A model generated the notes under the pieces. That model worked only from the letters and a program-made list of their open reading frames with translations. It had not been told where the DNA came from and did not search any database. From Corynebacterium amycolatum (lineage in GTDB: Bacteria; Actinomycetota; Actinomycetes; Mycobacteriales; Mycobacteriaceae): a DNA stretch of 64,000 nucleotides. Of the stretch, positions 43,384 to 51,844 are shown one piece after another (within the stretch, counting starts at the first letter, position 1; each line of letters starts with the position of its first letter). Location of the stretch: positions 1,054,001-1,118,000 of the forward strand of contig NZ_CP069513.1 of the NCBI RefSeq assembly GCF_016889425.1. The letters run 5' to 3'. The position numbers and the translations under genes were made by a program.

Positions 43384-44604
43384 TTAGCCACCGGAGTGCA
43401 TAATCTCCGCGCCTTCAGGCACGGTGTCGTCCTCCGGGTCGTCCAGCCAGCCCTCCGGCAAGACCACCTTTGCAGGGGATCCCTGTCGGCCGCGGGCGCC
43501 GTCGGCGTCCTCCGGGCGGGCGTGGGCGCTGGGGCCGTCGTAAAGCGGCGTGAGAATCTCGTCGAGCGTTGCCAGCGAATCGACGCGTGCGAGAGACTTG
43601 CGCACCTCGCCGCCTGCCGGGTATCCCCGCAGGTACCAGGCGATGTGCTTGCGCAGGTCGCGGCAACCCTTACGCTCGCCCTCGTGCTCCACGAGTAGTT
43701 CCGCGTGACGACGGATAATCCCCGCGACCTCACCAAATGTTGGTGCCGGCGGCACTTCTTTGCCACGCAGCTCGGCGGACAACTGCGCGAATAGCCACGG
43801 GCGACCAAGGCAGCCACGACCGACGACGACACCGTCGCAGCCGGTCTCGTCGAGCATTTTGCGGGCATCGGTAGAGGCGAAGATGTCGCCGTTGCCAAGC
43901 ACCGGGATATTGCTGAAGCCGGAGTCGACCATGTGCTCCTTCAATCGCTCGATTTGCGACCAGTCGGCGTGACCGGAGTAGCGCTGCGCCGCGGTGCGGG
44001 CGTGCAGAGCCACAGCCTGGGCACCCATCTCGGCGGCGATGCGGCCGGCATCGAGATGCGTGTGGTGCTCGTCGTCGATACCGACGCGGAATTTCACGGT
44101 CACCGGAATGTCGGTGCCCTCCGTGGCCCTGACAGCAGCGGCGACGATGTTGCCGAAGAGGCGGCGCTTATACGGCAGTGCTGAACCGCCGCCCTTGCGG
44201 GTAACCTTAGGTACCGGGCAGCCGAAGTTCATATCGATGTGGTCGGCGAGGTTTTCGTCGACGATCATCTTCGCGGCCTCGTAGGTCCACTTTGGGTCAG
44301 TGGTGTAGAGCTGCAGGCTGCGCGGGTTTTCGTTGGGCGCGAAGGTGGTCATGTGCATGGTCTTCTCGTTGCGCTCGACCAGTGCTCGCGCGGTGACCAT
44401 CTCGCAGACATAGAGGCCGGAGACCGTGCCTGTACGCTGCAGCTCCTGCTCGCGGCACAGCGTGCGGAATGCCACGTTGGTGACACCGGCCATCGGAGCG
44501 AGTACCACGGGGGAGGCGAGCTCAAAGGGGCCGATGTGCATGTGCGCGGACGTGGCATCGGCGGGCTTGGCGGCGCTGAGTGGACTCGTGGAGGTATCTA
44601 ACAC
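43384..44604 (-). CDS. dus: tRNA-dihydrouridine synthase (DusB-like)
   Basis: 406 residues from a GTG at 44604. FMN-dependent reduction of uridine to dihydrouridine in tRNA D-loops. TIM-barrel blocks: LAPMAGVTNVAFR near 35, catalytic Cys in DMNFGCPVPKVTRKGGGS near 128, VKFRVGIDDEH near 170, ALHARTAAQRYSG near 200, GNGDI and GRGCLGRPWLF near 265. The start codon may instead be an internal ATG at HIGPF. A TACTGT box precedes the GTG. 12-mer repeat at 43536-43547 near its 3' end. Confidence 0.92.
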   Translation of the reverse strand: MLDTSTSPLSAAKPADATSAHMHIGPFELASPVVLAPMAGVTNVAFRTLCREQELQRTGTVSGLYVCEMVTARALVERNEKTMHMTTFAPNENPRSLQLYTTDPKWTYEAAKMIVDENLADHIDMNFGCPVPKVTRKGGGSALPYKRRLFGNIVAAAVRATEGTDIPVTVKFRVGIDDEHHTHLDAGRIAAEMGAQAVALHARTAAQRYSGHADWSQIERLKEHMVDSGFSNIPVLGNGDIFASTDARKMLDETGCDGVVVGRGCLGRPWLFAQLSAELRGKEVPPAPTFGEVAGIIRRHAELLVEHEGERKGCRDLRKHIAWYLRGYPAGGEVRKSLARVDSLATLDEILTPLYDGPSAHARPEDADGARGRQGSPAKVVLPEGWLDDPEDDTVPEGAEIMHSGG

Positions 44605-44778
44605 GTACAGTATTGTGTCACGCTGAACTGCCGTTTTCGAATCTGTTTTGGTCGGCCGGTTGGATTGGTCGTGCGTTTGACTGCGCTCATTTATCCCACG
44701 AGTGTTTCAGTAGTTCCATCGCAAGTGTGGGGTGATTATTAAAAGTTGGCGCGCAATTGCTAGGCTATTTTCTTGCGC

Positions 44779-44851
44779 GGGCCTTTAGCTCAGTTGGTAG
44801 AGCTACGGACTTTTAATCCGCAGGTCGCGGGTTCGAGCCCCGCAGGGCCCA
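44779..44851 (+). tRNA. tRNA-Lys (TTT)
   Basis: 73-nt cloverleaf. Acceptor GGGCCTT pairs with AGGGCCC allowing wobble, D-loop AGCTCAGTTGGTAGAGC, anticodon arm loop CTTTTAA giving anticodon TTT, T-arm GCGGGTTCGAGCCCCGC. CCA is not encoded (ACA follows). Confidence 0.95.
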
Positions 44852-44860
44852 CAAGCACGC

Positions 44861-44894
44861 AAAACCCCAGGTCATTAGTAACCTGGGGTTTTGT
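44861..44894. terminator. Bidirectional terminator after tRNA-Lys
   Basis: AAAACCCCAGGT (44861-44872) pairs with ACCTGGGGTTTT (44881-44892). Serves tRNA-Lys and the convergent NUDIX gene. Confidence 0.88.
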
Positions 44895-44926
44895 CGTATC
44901 TTGCCTGTTTTGCCCTTTCGCGGCAG

Positions 44927-45457
44927 CTACTTCTCCCGCTTGTGGTAACCCATTCGCGGCTTGAAGCCCGCGGGGTGCTTGAGCTGCGCGACAGCATCGG
45001 CGACTATTAGACGGAAGCGTGGCTTCATAGGTGGCATCTGTGAGATCTGAAACCATCCGACTTCGGTCGATTCGTCGTCAGCGACATGGGGGACGTCGTC
45101 GCCAACAACACTGCAGCGCATGGCGATATCCACGTAAGAGGTGACATCGCCATTGGGGTATTCGACAGGGCCGACGGCGCCGGTGCCGAGCAGGGCCTCG
45201 ACTGTGACATCGAGTCCAGTTTCTTCCTTTACCTCCCGCACGGCGGCGTCGTGAGGCTGCTCGTTTGGGTCGATGATTCCGGTAACTGGAGTCCATTCCC
45301 CATTATCGGAGCGGCGAACCAGCAATACCTCAGGCAGGGCGTACATCGGTGCATTCGGCGGAACATCGCGAATGACGACAGCTGTGACACCGGGGAGCCA
45401 TAGCGGAGCGTGGCCTATTTTTTCGCGGAGCTGAACAATGAAATCCGGAGTTGCCAT
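44927..45457 (-). CDS. NUDIX hydrolase
   Basis: 176 residues. The NUDIX box is intact: GIIDPNEQP then DAAVREVKEETGLDV, giving G-x5-E-x7-R-E-x2-E-E-x-G (around residues 62-85). Enzymes of this type hydrolyse nucleoside diphosphates linked to another group; substrate here unknown. ATG at 45457 has a TAAGCT box 7 nt before it. Confidence 0.85.
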   Translation of the reverse strand: MATPDFIVQLREKIGHAPLWLPGVTAVVIRDVPPNAPMYALPEVLLVRRSDNGEWTPVTGIIDPNEQPHDAAVREVKEETGLDVTVEALLGTGAVGPVEYPNGDVTSYVDIAMRCSVVGDDVPHVADDESTEVGWFQISQMPPMKPRFRLIVADAVAQLKHPAGFKPRMGYHKREK

Positions 45458-45464
45458 AGTGACG

Positions 45465-45470
45465 AGCTTA
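45465..45470 (-). promoter_or_regulatory. -10 box of the NUDIX gene (leaderless)
   Basis: TAAGCT on the minus strand, 7 nt before the ATG at 45457. Confidence 0.5.
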
Positions 45471-45657
45471 TCGGAGCGCTAATAGTGCTTTCGTAAATAG
45501 TAAGAAATTCCAGTTCAGCTGTGGATTTTGGGAAAAGGGTACTTATCCTCTATAGTTCTTTACGTTGCCAAGAGCGCGCGCAAATACAGTGTTCATGCAC
45601 TGCAGAAGTACGCGGAATGTGTCATTGAGTGGCCAGCTCTTTGCAGCGTCAAGTCGG

Positions 45658-45733
45658 GCTCCCATCGTCTAGAGGCCTAGGACTCCGCCCTTTCACGGCG
45701 GCAACACGGGTTCGAATCCCGTTGGGAGTACCA
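45658..45733 (+). tRNA. tRNA-Glu (TTC)
   Basis: Acceptor GCTCCCA/TGGGAGT, anticodon stem CCGCC/GGCGG around loop CTTTCAC (anticodon TTC), T-arm ACGGGTTCGAATCCCGT, CCA encoded at 45731-45733. Confidence 0.95.
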
Positions 45734-45747
45734 CTAAAAATCATGAT

Positions 45748-45821
45748 GGCCCTGTGGCGCAGTTGGTTAGCGCGCCGCCCTGTCACGGCGGAGGTCGCGG
45801 GTTCAAGTCCCGTCAGGGTCG
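45748..45821 (+). tRNA. tRNA-Asp (GTC), copy 1
   Basis: 74 nt, acceptor GGCCCTG/CAGGGTC, anticodon stem CCGCC/GGCGG around loop CTGTCAC (anticodon GTC). Identical to the copy at 46359. 14 bp after tRNA-Glu. Confidence 0.95.
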
Positions 45822-45895
45822 CAATTCTAAACACCAGTTCCGGTTGGAGCTGGTGTTTTTTGCTTTTGGTTAGTGGTGCGCTGGGCGTCGGTATG

Positions 45896-46183
45896 TGTGG
45901 GGGGGCAAAAAGTGTGTTTGATTCTCAAGATAGTGACTGCCCCCCCAACTGCGGCAGCTCCACAACCCGGGGTCAAGTAGCAAAACTGACAGTCCGAAAG
46001 ATTGCGGGCTGCACAAGCGAATGTGGGCTGCAAATGTGAAACTGTGCGAGTTTATGACACTTCCAGGCCATTTTTCGGGCCATTTTTGACATAAACGCAG
46101 TCAGTAACTCGCATTAAGAGCTAAGTGGCAAAAAGCGTCCACCCGGCGACATACTGAGCGGACATACTTTTGTCTGTTAACCC
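45896..46183 (-). repeat. MITE-like element, copy 4 (inverted, between two tRNA-Asp genes)
   Basis: Read on the minus strand it starts GGGTTAACAGACAAAAGTAT (46183 inward), has the core GAGTTACTGACTGCGTTTAT near 46110 and TGTCATAAACTCGCAC, and ends near 45900 with TCTTGAGAATCAAACACAC, all aligning to copy 1 in the same order. The distal terminal repeat is eroded to a G run. No coding sequence. Confidence 0.68.
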
Positions 46184-46358
46184 GTCGCTGCCACCGGGGT
46201 GCCACAGTCTAGGTTGCCCCGAGCCCCGGGGCCAGATGTCAGTTTTCAACTTAAAATATCTGCTATGAACTGGCGATTTGCTTATGTTTAGCGCTGTTCT
46301 GTAGAGTAACAACTCGTGCGCAGCGCTGGTAATCCAGAAAGATGAGCACAGCATTTAA

Positions 46359-46435
46359 GGCCCTGTGGCGCAGTTGGTTAGCGCGCCGCCCTGTCACGGC
46401 GGAGGTCGCGGGTTCAAGTCCCGTCAGGGTCGCCA
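46359..46435 (+). tRNA. tRNA-Asp (GTC), copy 2
   Basis: Same 74-nt sequence as copy 1, here with CCA encoded at 46433-46435. Confidence 0.95.
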
Positions 46436-46454
46436 CTTGATTAATTTCAAGTCT

Positions 46455-46527
46455 GGCCAGATAGCTCAGTCGGTAGAGCGTCCGCCTGAAAAGTGGAAGG
46501 TCAGCGGTTCGATCCCGCTTCTGGCCA
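46455..46527 (+). tRNA. tRNA-Phe (GAA)
   Basis: 73 nt, acceptor GGCCAGA/TCTGGCC, D-arm AGCTCAGTCGGTAGAGC, anticodon loop CTGAAAA (anticodon GAA), T-arm GCGGTTCGATCCCGC. 19 bp after tRNA-Asp copy 2. Confidence 0.95.
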
Positions 46528-46532
46528 CAATT

Positions 46533-46567
46533 AATCCCCAGTCCGGAAACGGACCGGGGATTCTTTG
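46533..46567 (+). terminator. Terminator of the tRNA-Asp/tRNA-Phe unit
   Basis: AATCCCCAGTCCG pairs with CGGACCGGGGATT with a GAAA loop and one mismatch, then CTTTGTTTTT. Confidence 0.88.
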
Positions 46568-46672
46568 TTTTTACCAGGTGTTTGTCGCGGGAATCGTCGT
46601 AAAGCAAAGTGCATTGCGCCGTGCGAAAACCTTAAAGTGGGGGAAATTAAACCGCGTGCACACCCTAGCGGA

Positions 46673-46678
46673 TAGGAT
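46673..46678 (+). promoter_or_regulatory. -10 box of the 151-aa conserved protein gene (leaderless)
   Basis: TAGGAT, 7 nt before the ATG at 46686. Confidence 0.45.
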
Positions 46679-46685
46679 GTTGTGC

Positions 46686-47141
46686 ATGAGTAAGGAATTC
46701 GCCTCAGCAGGAACGCTGTCCCACGATAAGACGCTGCCGTGGGTCGTGCGCATCTTCGTCTACACGGATGCTGAGGGCAGCCAATCGGCTGCTGAGAAGG
46801 TTCGTGGGGTGCTCGCGGAACTGATTCCGGATCAGGAAGTCAACGTCTACGAGGATGTCATGCCCGATGTGGGGCGCACCTCTTCGCTCGCTGATTTGTG
46901 GGCGGAGGCCAACCCAGGCATGGATCCGGGGGATCGGAAGCGTTATCGCATCAGTGTGGTGGCTCCGGGGCTTTCTCACTGCGAAATGGCGGATTTGGCA
47001 GGCCCGCTCGCTGAGGCCGTCAGCCCGGGGTGGGCAGAAGGTGAGGCTGCGGCTAAGGTCGCGAAGGGCGATGTCCCGTGCCGTGTCGCTGTCGGGCGTG
47101 CCGACGAGCACCCGGGCGAACCCCCGCTAGTGCAGAATTAG
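46686..47141 (+). CDS. Conserved hypothetical protein (151 aa)
   Basis: 151 residues, not recognised. No signal peptide or membrane segment. Visible: WVVRIFVYTDAEGSQSAAEKVRGVLAE is cut to VVRIFVYTDAEGSQSA (a beta-strand start near residue 20), then an acidic middle and PGDRKRYRISVVAPGLSHC. The C-terminal third is Ala/Gly/Glu-rich. Start at 46686 by -10 spacing; an in-frame ATG at 46677 also exists. Alone between a terminator and a GNAT gene. Confidence 0.6.
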   Translation: MSKEFASAGTLSHDKTLPWVVRIFVYTDAEGSQSAAEKVRGVLAELIPDQEVNVYEDVMPDVGRTSSLADLWAEANPGMDPGDRKRYRISVVAPGLSHCEMADLAGPLAEAVSPGWAEGEAAAKVAKGDVPCRVAVGRADEHPGEPPLVQN

Positions 47142-47248
47142 CCAGGATTCGGAATTAATCCGAAGCGAGAGCTGTTATCTGGGTTACATCCTAAGAGTCG
47201 TTTGCAATGACGACGCTTCACAACCACGAGAGGGAAGTGATTCCGAAA

Positions 47249-47530
47249 ATGGCACACACTATTTCGCATGATGAGGCCGGTCAGCGCTACGTTCTCACCG
47301 TAGAGGGAGAAGAGGCCGGTTTTGCCGCTTACACCCCGGTGGAAGGTGCCCTGGATTTTGACCACACGGTAGTAGATGGCAAATTCCGTGGACAAGGCCT
47401 GTCCAAGCCGCTTATCGCAGGTGCGCTGGATGATGTTCGGAAGAACAACCGCAAGATTCGCACCAGCTGCTCCGCTGTTGCCAACTTCGTCGAGAAAAAC
47501 CCGGAATACCAGGATCTACTGGTTGACTAG
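47249..47530 (+). CDS. Small GNAT-type acetyltransferase (YjdJ/PF14542 family)
   Basis: 93 residues. Very short acetyltransferase fold: YVLTVEGEEAGFAAYTP, then DFDHTVVDGKFRGQGLSKPL (Q/RxxGxG-like acetyl-CoA loop G-Q-G-L near residue 52) and the final NRKIRTSCSAVANFVEKNPEY, the hallmark of the YjdJ group. Proposed acyl transfer to unknown acceptor. ATG at 47249 is preferred over 47207 because GAGAGGGAAG lies upstream and the family starts here. Confidence 0.85.
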   Translation: MAHTISHDEAGQRYVLTVEGEEAGFAAYTPVEGALDFDHTVVDGKFRGQGLSKPLIAGALDDVRKNNRKIRTSCSAVANFVEKNPEYQDLLVD

Positions 47531-47560
47531 TCGCTGAAGGGCAAAGAACGCATAAAGAAA

Positions 47561-47603
47561 CCGACCGGCTGCTCACGATAGCAAGAGCAGCCGGTCGGCT
47601 TAT
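47561..47603. terminator. Terminator between the GNAT gene and cysE
   Basis: CCGACCGGCTGCTC (47561-47574) pairs with GAGCAGCCGGTCGG (47585-47598), 10-nt loop, then CTTATTTA. Convergent genes on both sides. Confidence 0.85.
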
Positions 47604-47632
47604 TTATGCGTAGAGATAGCTTTAGGGCAGGG

Positions 47633-48226
47633 CTAGATGAAGTCCCCGTCACCCTGGACGTACACCGCCGGATCGCACAACGGCTTGTGTTCGCCGGGCT
47701 TGGCAGGGCGTACGCGGCCCGGAATCCCTATCACGATGGAATCGGGTGGGCAGCTGTGGGTGACCACGGAGTTGGCGCCAATCGATGAACCCGCACCAAT
47801 TGTGATCGGGCCAAGGACTTTCGCACCTGCCCCGACGGTGACGTTGTCCTCCAGAGTTGGGTGGCGTTTTACCTTCTCCAGTGAGCGGCCGCCGAGTGTC
47901 ACACCGTGGTAGAGCATGCAGCCGTCACCGATCTCTGCGGTTTCACCAATGACGATGCCCATGCCGTGGTCGATGAAGAACCTTCGGCCAATTTGAGCGC
48001 CCGGGTGAATCTCAATACCAGTCAGCCAACGGGAAAACTGTGCGAGTACTCGTGCAATGCCCTTGAAAATCCCGCCTCGTTTCCAGAGGCGGTGCGAGAA
48101 TCGGTGAATCCAGATTGCGTGTAGGCCGGAGTAGACAATGGCATTTTCTACATCACTGCGCGCAGCTGGGTCATGCGCACGGGCATTGTCCAGATCCTCT
48201 TTGAGGATTCGGAAAAAGTCACTCAT
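47633..48226 (-). CDS. cysE: Serine O-acetyltransferase CysE
   Basis: 197 residues from the ATG at 48226. Makes O-acetylserine from serine and acetyl-CoA. Short N-terminal helical part then left-handed beta-helix hexapeptide repeats; active-site block [19 protein letters not shown] and GVTLGG near residue 110. Short form typical of Actinobacteria and Bacillus. A TAGAAT box lies 8 nt ahead, so it can be expressed separately from cysK. Confidence 0.94.
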   Translation of the reverse strand: MSDFFRILKEDLDNARAHDPAARSDVENAIVYSGLHAIWIHRFSHRLWKRGGIFKGIARVLAQFSRWLTGIEIHPGAQIGRRFFIDHGMGIVIGETAEIGDGCMLYHGVTLGGRSLEKVKRHPTLEDNVTVGAGAKVLGPITIGAGSSIGANSVVTHSCPPDSIVIGIPGRVRPAKPGEHKPLCDPAVYVQGDGDFI

Positions 48227-48234
48227 GGGCGTCA

Positions 48235-48240
48235 ATTCTA
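48235..48240 (-). promoter_or_regulatory. -10 box of cysE (near-leaderless)
   Basis: TAGAAT on the minus strand, 8 nt before the ATG at 48226. Confidence 0.45.
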
Positions 48241-48340
48241 TCTGGTCGGAAGTGTGGGCAATGCAAAACCCGCTTGCCGACGGAAAGTGCCAGCTAGCGG
48301 GCTCTGCAGAGAAGGTTACGGGCGCTTATAGCGCTTGGTT

Positions 48341-49273
48341 TTAGTCGCGCAGGTCCTCGTACAGGATGGAGGAGACGTAGCGCTCGCCGAAGTCAGGGAC
48401 AATCACGACGATGTTCTTGCCCTCAGCCTCCGGGCGGGCTGCAATCTCGAGAGCAGCCTTGATGTTTGCACCGGCGGAAATGCCGCCGAGGATGCCCTCG
48501 GCTGCAGCAACCTTGCGGGAGACCTCAATAGCGTCCTCGTTGGTAACCGCAATAATCTCGTCGAGAAGCTCCTGGTCGAGAACCTCTGGGATAAAGTTTG
48601 CGCCCAGGCCCTGAATCTTGTGCGGGCCGGCGGTGCCCTCGGTCAGCAGTGGGGAGGCCTTCGGCTCAACGGCCACCAGCTTGATGTCCGAGTTGTGCTT
48701 CTTCAGCGTGCGACCAGCACCGGTAATGGTGCCGCCGGTGCCGACTCCAGCCACGAAGTAATCAACCTTGCCGTCGGTAGCTTCCCAGATTTCTTCACCA
48801 GTGGTTGCCTCGTGGATAGCCGGGTTGGCCGGGTTGGCGAACTGGGAAGCCAGGATTGCATTGTCGGTGTTAGCCACGATTTCGTTGGCCTTATCGACAG
48901 CACCGCGCATGCCATCTGCGCCCGGGGTGAGTACAAGCTCAGCGCCGAATGCGCGCAGAACGACGCGGCGCTCCTGGCTCATGGTGTCCGGCATAGTGAG
49001 AATGACCTTGTAACCGCGGGCTGCGCCGACCATTGCCAGCGCGATACCGGTGTTGCCCGAGGTACCCTCGACGATGGTTCCGCCCGGATTGAGCTCGCCA
49101 GAGCGCTCGGCGGCATCGATAATTGCGTTGCCGATGCGGTCCTTGACCGAGTTGGCAGGGTTGTAAAACTCCAGCTTGGCAATCACGTTGCCCGGCAGGC
49201 CCTCGGTAACACGGTTGAGCTTAACCAGCGGGGTGTTGCCGATCAGTTCAGTGACATCGTTATAAATAGTCAT
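48341..49273 (-). CDS. cysK: O-acetylserine sulfhydrylase (cysteine synthase) CysK
   Basis: 310 residues. Fold-type II PLP enzyme: IGNTPLVKL near 11, PLP-Lys44 in NSVKDR, GTSGNTG near 72 (phosphate loop and substrate), GVGTGGT near 178. Uses O-acetylserine from cysE, the next gene 115 bp downstream, and sulfide to make cysteine. Start ATG 49273. Confidence 0.95.
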   Translation of the reverse strand: MTIYNDVTELIGNTPLVKLNRVTEGLPGNVIAKLEFYNPANSVKDRIGNAIIDAAERSGELNPGGTIVEGTSGNTGIALAMVGAARGYKVILTMPDTMSQERRVVLRAFGAELVLTPGADGMRGAVDKANEIVANTDNAILASQFANPANPAIHEATTGEEIWEATDGKVDYFVAGVGTGGTITGAGRTLKKHNSDIKLVAVEPKASPLLTEGTAGPHKIQGLGANFIPEVLDQELLDEIIAVTNEDAIEVSRKVAAAEGILGGISAGANIKAALEIAARPEAEGKNIVVIVPDFGERYVSSILYEDLRD

Positions 49274-49389
49274 TAATCTTATCCATTCCGGAAATCACAG
49301 AGGACTTCCTAATGAGTTTTCGCGTGTAGCCGTAGTGTACGCCTGATGCTGCAATTAGTACAGACCAGTTCGTCTATTTTGGGAATTGC

Positions 49390-49509
49390 GTGGGGAAGGG
49401 GGCTGTTAATTCCGGTGTTACCACCGTCACAGCCGCCGCGGCCGGCACCGTCGCAGTCACACCGCTGATTTCGCAATGCTCCTGCTCTTACCACGTTAAC
49501 GCTATGTGA
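49390..49509 (+). CDS. Candidate 39-aa peptide with CxC near its end (uncertain)
   Basis: Possible small reading frame from the GTG at 49390: begins VGKGAVNSGVTTV, continues Ala/Val/Thr-rich, and ends SQCSCSYHVNAM. GGGAA lies 8 nt upstream. It is on the plus strand between divergent cysK and the cobalamin riboswitch. Cys-containing short peptides often act as leaders controlling sulfur genes, but here the direction points away from cysK. Without comparative data it may be chance. Confidence 0.25.
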   Translation: MGKGAVNSGVTTVTAAAAGTVAVTPLISQCSCSYHVNAM

Positions 49510-49562
49510 TTGCCCTGCTCGTCTTTACCTCCATTGTGAGGGTAAAGAGCCGTAAAGTTCCT

Positions 49563-49568
49563 TAGAAT
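49563..49568 (+). promoter_or_regulatory. Possible -10 box upstream of the cobalamin riboswitch
   Basis: TAGAAT, about 18 nt before the P1 stem of the riboswitch. The -35 region is not convincing. The rest of 49274-49562 shows only the small candidate reading frame. Confidence 0.35.
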
Positions 49569-49585
49569 CCACTATTCTGAGACGT

Positions 49586-49832
49586 GATTTACGGTGCACG
49601 GGAATGCCTTGTAAATAGGCAGCGGCCCTCGCCACTGTGATTGGGCGCGATTGCGGCCGTTATCTGCACAGCGGTTATATGCGATAACCGAAAACGCAGG
49701 CAATGGATCCGATGATTGCGGTGCTTCGTCGAAGCCACTCAGGGGGACTCAAACCTTTGGGGAAGGAGGCGAGGCATTAATAGAAGTGTGAAGCTTTCCT
49801 CAGCCCATTAGCCAGGAGACCGACTGTAAATC
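49586..49832 (+). promoter_or_regulatory. Cobalamin (B12) riboswitch controlling cbiMNQO
   Basis: P1 stem GATTTAC (49586-49592) with GTAAATC (49826-49832). Conserved parts in order: GGTGC-ACGGGAA, GGCCCTCGCCACTGTGA, GAAGCCACTC, and the B12 box AGCCAGGAGACCGACTG at 49810-49826. Downstream hairpins CCAATTCGCG/CGCGGATTGG and GCGGTGCT/AGCGCCGC could sequester the ribosome binding site. Expected to lower cobalt importer expression when adenosylcobalamin is plentiful. Confidence 0.93.
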
Positions 49833-49909
49833 ATCCAATTCGCGTCCGCGGATTGGCGGTCGAGCGGTGCTGTCGAGGTGAATAGCGCCGCAGAAAGAAG
49901 ATTTACATC

Positions 49910-50692
49910 ATGCATATTGCTGAGGGATTTCTCCCAGTTACTCATTGCATTGGGTGGGGTGTAGCTGCCGCTCCCTTTGTCATTCACGGCGCAGTTCAAG
50001 CCAAGCGCACTATGAAACAGCATCCCGGTAGCGGCATGCTGCTCGGTGCTGCCGGTGCGTTTACTTTCGTGCTCTCCGCAATCAAGATTCCATCCGTGAC
50101 GGGTTCCACTTCGCACCCGACAGGTACGGGTTTTGGTGCTGTAATCTTCAAACCTCCGGTGATGGCGCTGCTTGGCTCCATCGTGTTGCTCTTCCAAGCA
50201 ATCTTGCTCGCTCACGGCGGCATTACGACGCTCGGTGCGAACATCTTCTCCATGGCAATCGTCGGCCCGTGGGTCGGCTACGCCTTCTACGTATTGACTC
50301 GAAAGCTCGGTGGAGGCCTGCTGCCAGGTGTGTTTATGGCAGCGTTCTTCGCTGACCTCTCCACCTACGTCGTGACCTCCATGCAGCTCGCTCTTGCGCA
50401 CCCGGCAAACCCGGGCGGTGTTGGCGGCGCGCTGGCTACATTCCTCGGCCTGTTCGCTATCACGCAGATTCCGCTGGCAATCATCGAGGCTCTCGTCACC
50501 GTCATTCTCATGCGCACCCTGCTGGCAGTGGCACACACTGAGCTCCTCGATCTCGGCTTCCTGTCCCGCTTCGGCGATGCGCCAGCACCGGCGCTGGAGG
50601 CGAAAGCTGCAGACACCACAACCAACGCTGTTGCAGGGTCTGCCACTTCGCAGAATGCTTCAGCTGCATCCGTATCCGGCCAGAAGCAGTAG
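49910..50692 (+). CDS. cbiM: Cobalt ECF transporter substrate-specific component CbiM
   Basis: 260 residues with about seven membrane spans. The N-terminus MHIAEGFLP, with His2, is the metal-binding start unique to CbiM/NikM; the mature protein keeps Met1 for the N-terminal metal site. [20 protein letters not shown] near 62 is the conserved loop with metal-binding His. The last 40 residues are a hydrophilic Ala/Ser tail. Cobalt is imported for cobalamin. Begins after AGAAAGAAG and the riboswitch. Confidence 0.94.
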   Translation: MHIAEGFLPVTHCIGWGVAAAPFVIHGAVQAKRTMKQHPGSGMLLGAAGAFTFVLSAIKIPSVTGSTSHPTGTGFGAVIFKPPVMALLGSIVLLFQAILLAHGGITTLGANIFSMAIVGPWVGYAFYVLTRKLGGGLLPGVFMAAFFADLSTYVVTSMQLALAHPANPGGVGGALATFLGLFAITQIPLAIIEALVTVILMRTLLAVAHTELLDLGFLSRFGDAPAPALEAKAADTTTNAVAGSATSQNASAASVSGQKQ

Positions 50693-50693
50693 C

Positions 50694-50705
50694 CGTCGTC
50701 AAGCG
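50694..50705 (+). repeat. Intergenic copy of the 12-mer CGTCGTHAAGCG
   Basis: CGTCGTCAAGCG, exact, beginning one base after the cbiM stop in the short cbiM-cbiN gap. Confidence 0.7.
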
Positions 50706-50730
50706 AAAAGAAGCGAAAGAGAGCACGATT

Positions 50731-51108
50731 ATGAATGCAAAAAACAACGCGCAGATTGTCGACGCACAGGCAGCTAGCCGGCCGAAGAAGAACTCCGTGT
50801 GGGGCAGCGTCGGTCTTATTGTCCTGGTAGTCGTAATTGCCATGTTCCCGCTGTTCTTCAACTACGGCGACGACGACGCAGAGGAGCCGTTCGCCGGCAC
50901 TGATGCCACCGCTACGGAGACAATTCAGGAAATGGACCCGAACTACGAGCCGTGGTTCGAGCCACTCGTCGGCGAACTGCCGGGTGAGGTCGAGTCGGGT
51001 CTGTTCGCGCTCCAGGCCGTTATCGGTGCTGGCGTCCTGTTCTACGTTATTGGCTTCTACCGAGGGAAGGCTGCTGCGCGTTCAGACAAGCGCGAGAAAG
51101 AGCAGTGA
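50731..51108 (+). CDS. cbiN: Cobalt ECF transporter accessory protein CbiN
   Basis: 125 residues with two membrane spans (VGLIVLVVVIAMFPLFF and VIGAGVLFYVIGFY) around an acidic loop DPNYEPWFEP, the CbiN signature. It is needed with CbiM for metal uptake. Preceded by GCGAAAGAGAGC. Ends in GTGA overlap with cbiQ. Confidence 0.93.
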   Translation: MNAKNNAQIVDAQAASRPKKNSVWGSVGLIVLVVVIAMFPLFFNYGDDDAEEPFAGTDATATETIQEMDPNYEPWFEPLVGELPGEVESGLFALQAVIGAGVLFYVIGFYRGKAAARSDKREKEQ

Positions 51109-51842
51109 ATGCGCTAGAAGCCGCAGCGGCGCGCAGCGCTTGGGCGCGCCGTAACGTGGGCGAAAAGATCCTGCTGCTCGGTGGGCTGTTGATTCTGGCG
51201 GTTGCGCTTCCGCCAATTCCCTTTGCGCCGGTCATTGCGGTCATTGCTTGGTTTATTGCGTACATAGCCCGGGTGCCCCGCAAGCTGTATGTGGCAATGG
51301 TGCTGGCACCGGCGGTTTTTGTGCTCGTCGGCGCGTTTCCGATTTTGGTAGCGCTTACTCCCGACGGTCTCGCGTGGTCGCCGGATGGCCCGCAGCGAAT
51401 GGCGCAGGTTGTGATGCGTTCGTTTGCGGGTATCAGCTGCACGATGGTCTTTGCGCTGACCACTCCGATTTCGGAGCTCATTGCGTGGCTCGACAAACGT
51501 GGCATGCCTCGGTACCTGACGTACCTTGCTGAAGTGATTTATCGGATGACTGGCGTGCTGATTCACTCCGCGCACTCAATGACAGAAGCCCAAGCGCGAC
51601 GTCTTGGGCACTCCACGCGCCGGGCGATGATTCGTGATGTCGCGGCGCAGTCCGCCAGCCTCTTTGTCATCGCTTTTGCTCGAGCCCGCAAGATGCAAGA
51701 AGGAATTGAGCTGCGTGCCGATCCGAGCGCAATGAAAGTACTGGTTATTTCGCGGCCGAGCCAGCCGAAGTTCCTCGCGATATCCAGTGCATTACTTTTG
51801 TCGTTGATTGCGGCCTGGGCGCTGCTGAAATGGGGTGTATAG
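51105..51842 (+). CDS. cbiQ: Cobalt ECF transporter transmembrane component CbiQ
   Basis: 245 residues. EcfT family: ATPase-contact motif ARRLGHSTRR and ARARKMQEGIELR near residues 165 and 190 (the two A-R-G-like coupling motifs). GTG start overlaps cbiN by four bases. It transmits ATP hydrolysis by CbiO to CbiM. Confidence 0.92.
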   Translation: MNALEAAAARSAWARRNVGEKILLLGGLLILAVALPPIPFAPVIAVIAWFIAYIARVPRKLYVAMVLAPAVFVLVGAFPILVALTPDGLAWSPDGPQRMAQVVMRSFAGISCTMVFALTTPISELIAWLDKRGMPRYLTYLAEVIYRMTGVLIHSAHSMTEAQARRLGHSTRRAMIRDVAAQSASLFVIAFARARKMQEGIELRADPSAMKVLVISRPSQPKFLAISSALLLSLIAAWALLKWGV

Positions 51843-51844
51843 GG

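Noticed and set aside
48335..49276. A 313-codon open frame opposite cysK
   Set aside because: Antisense shadow of cysK; same length, no independent evidence.
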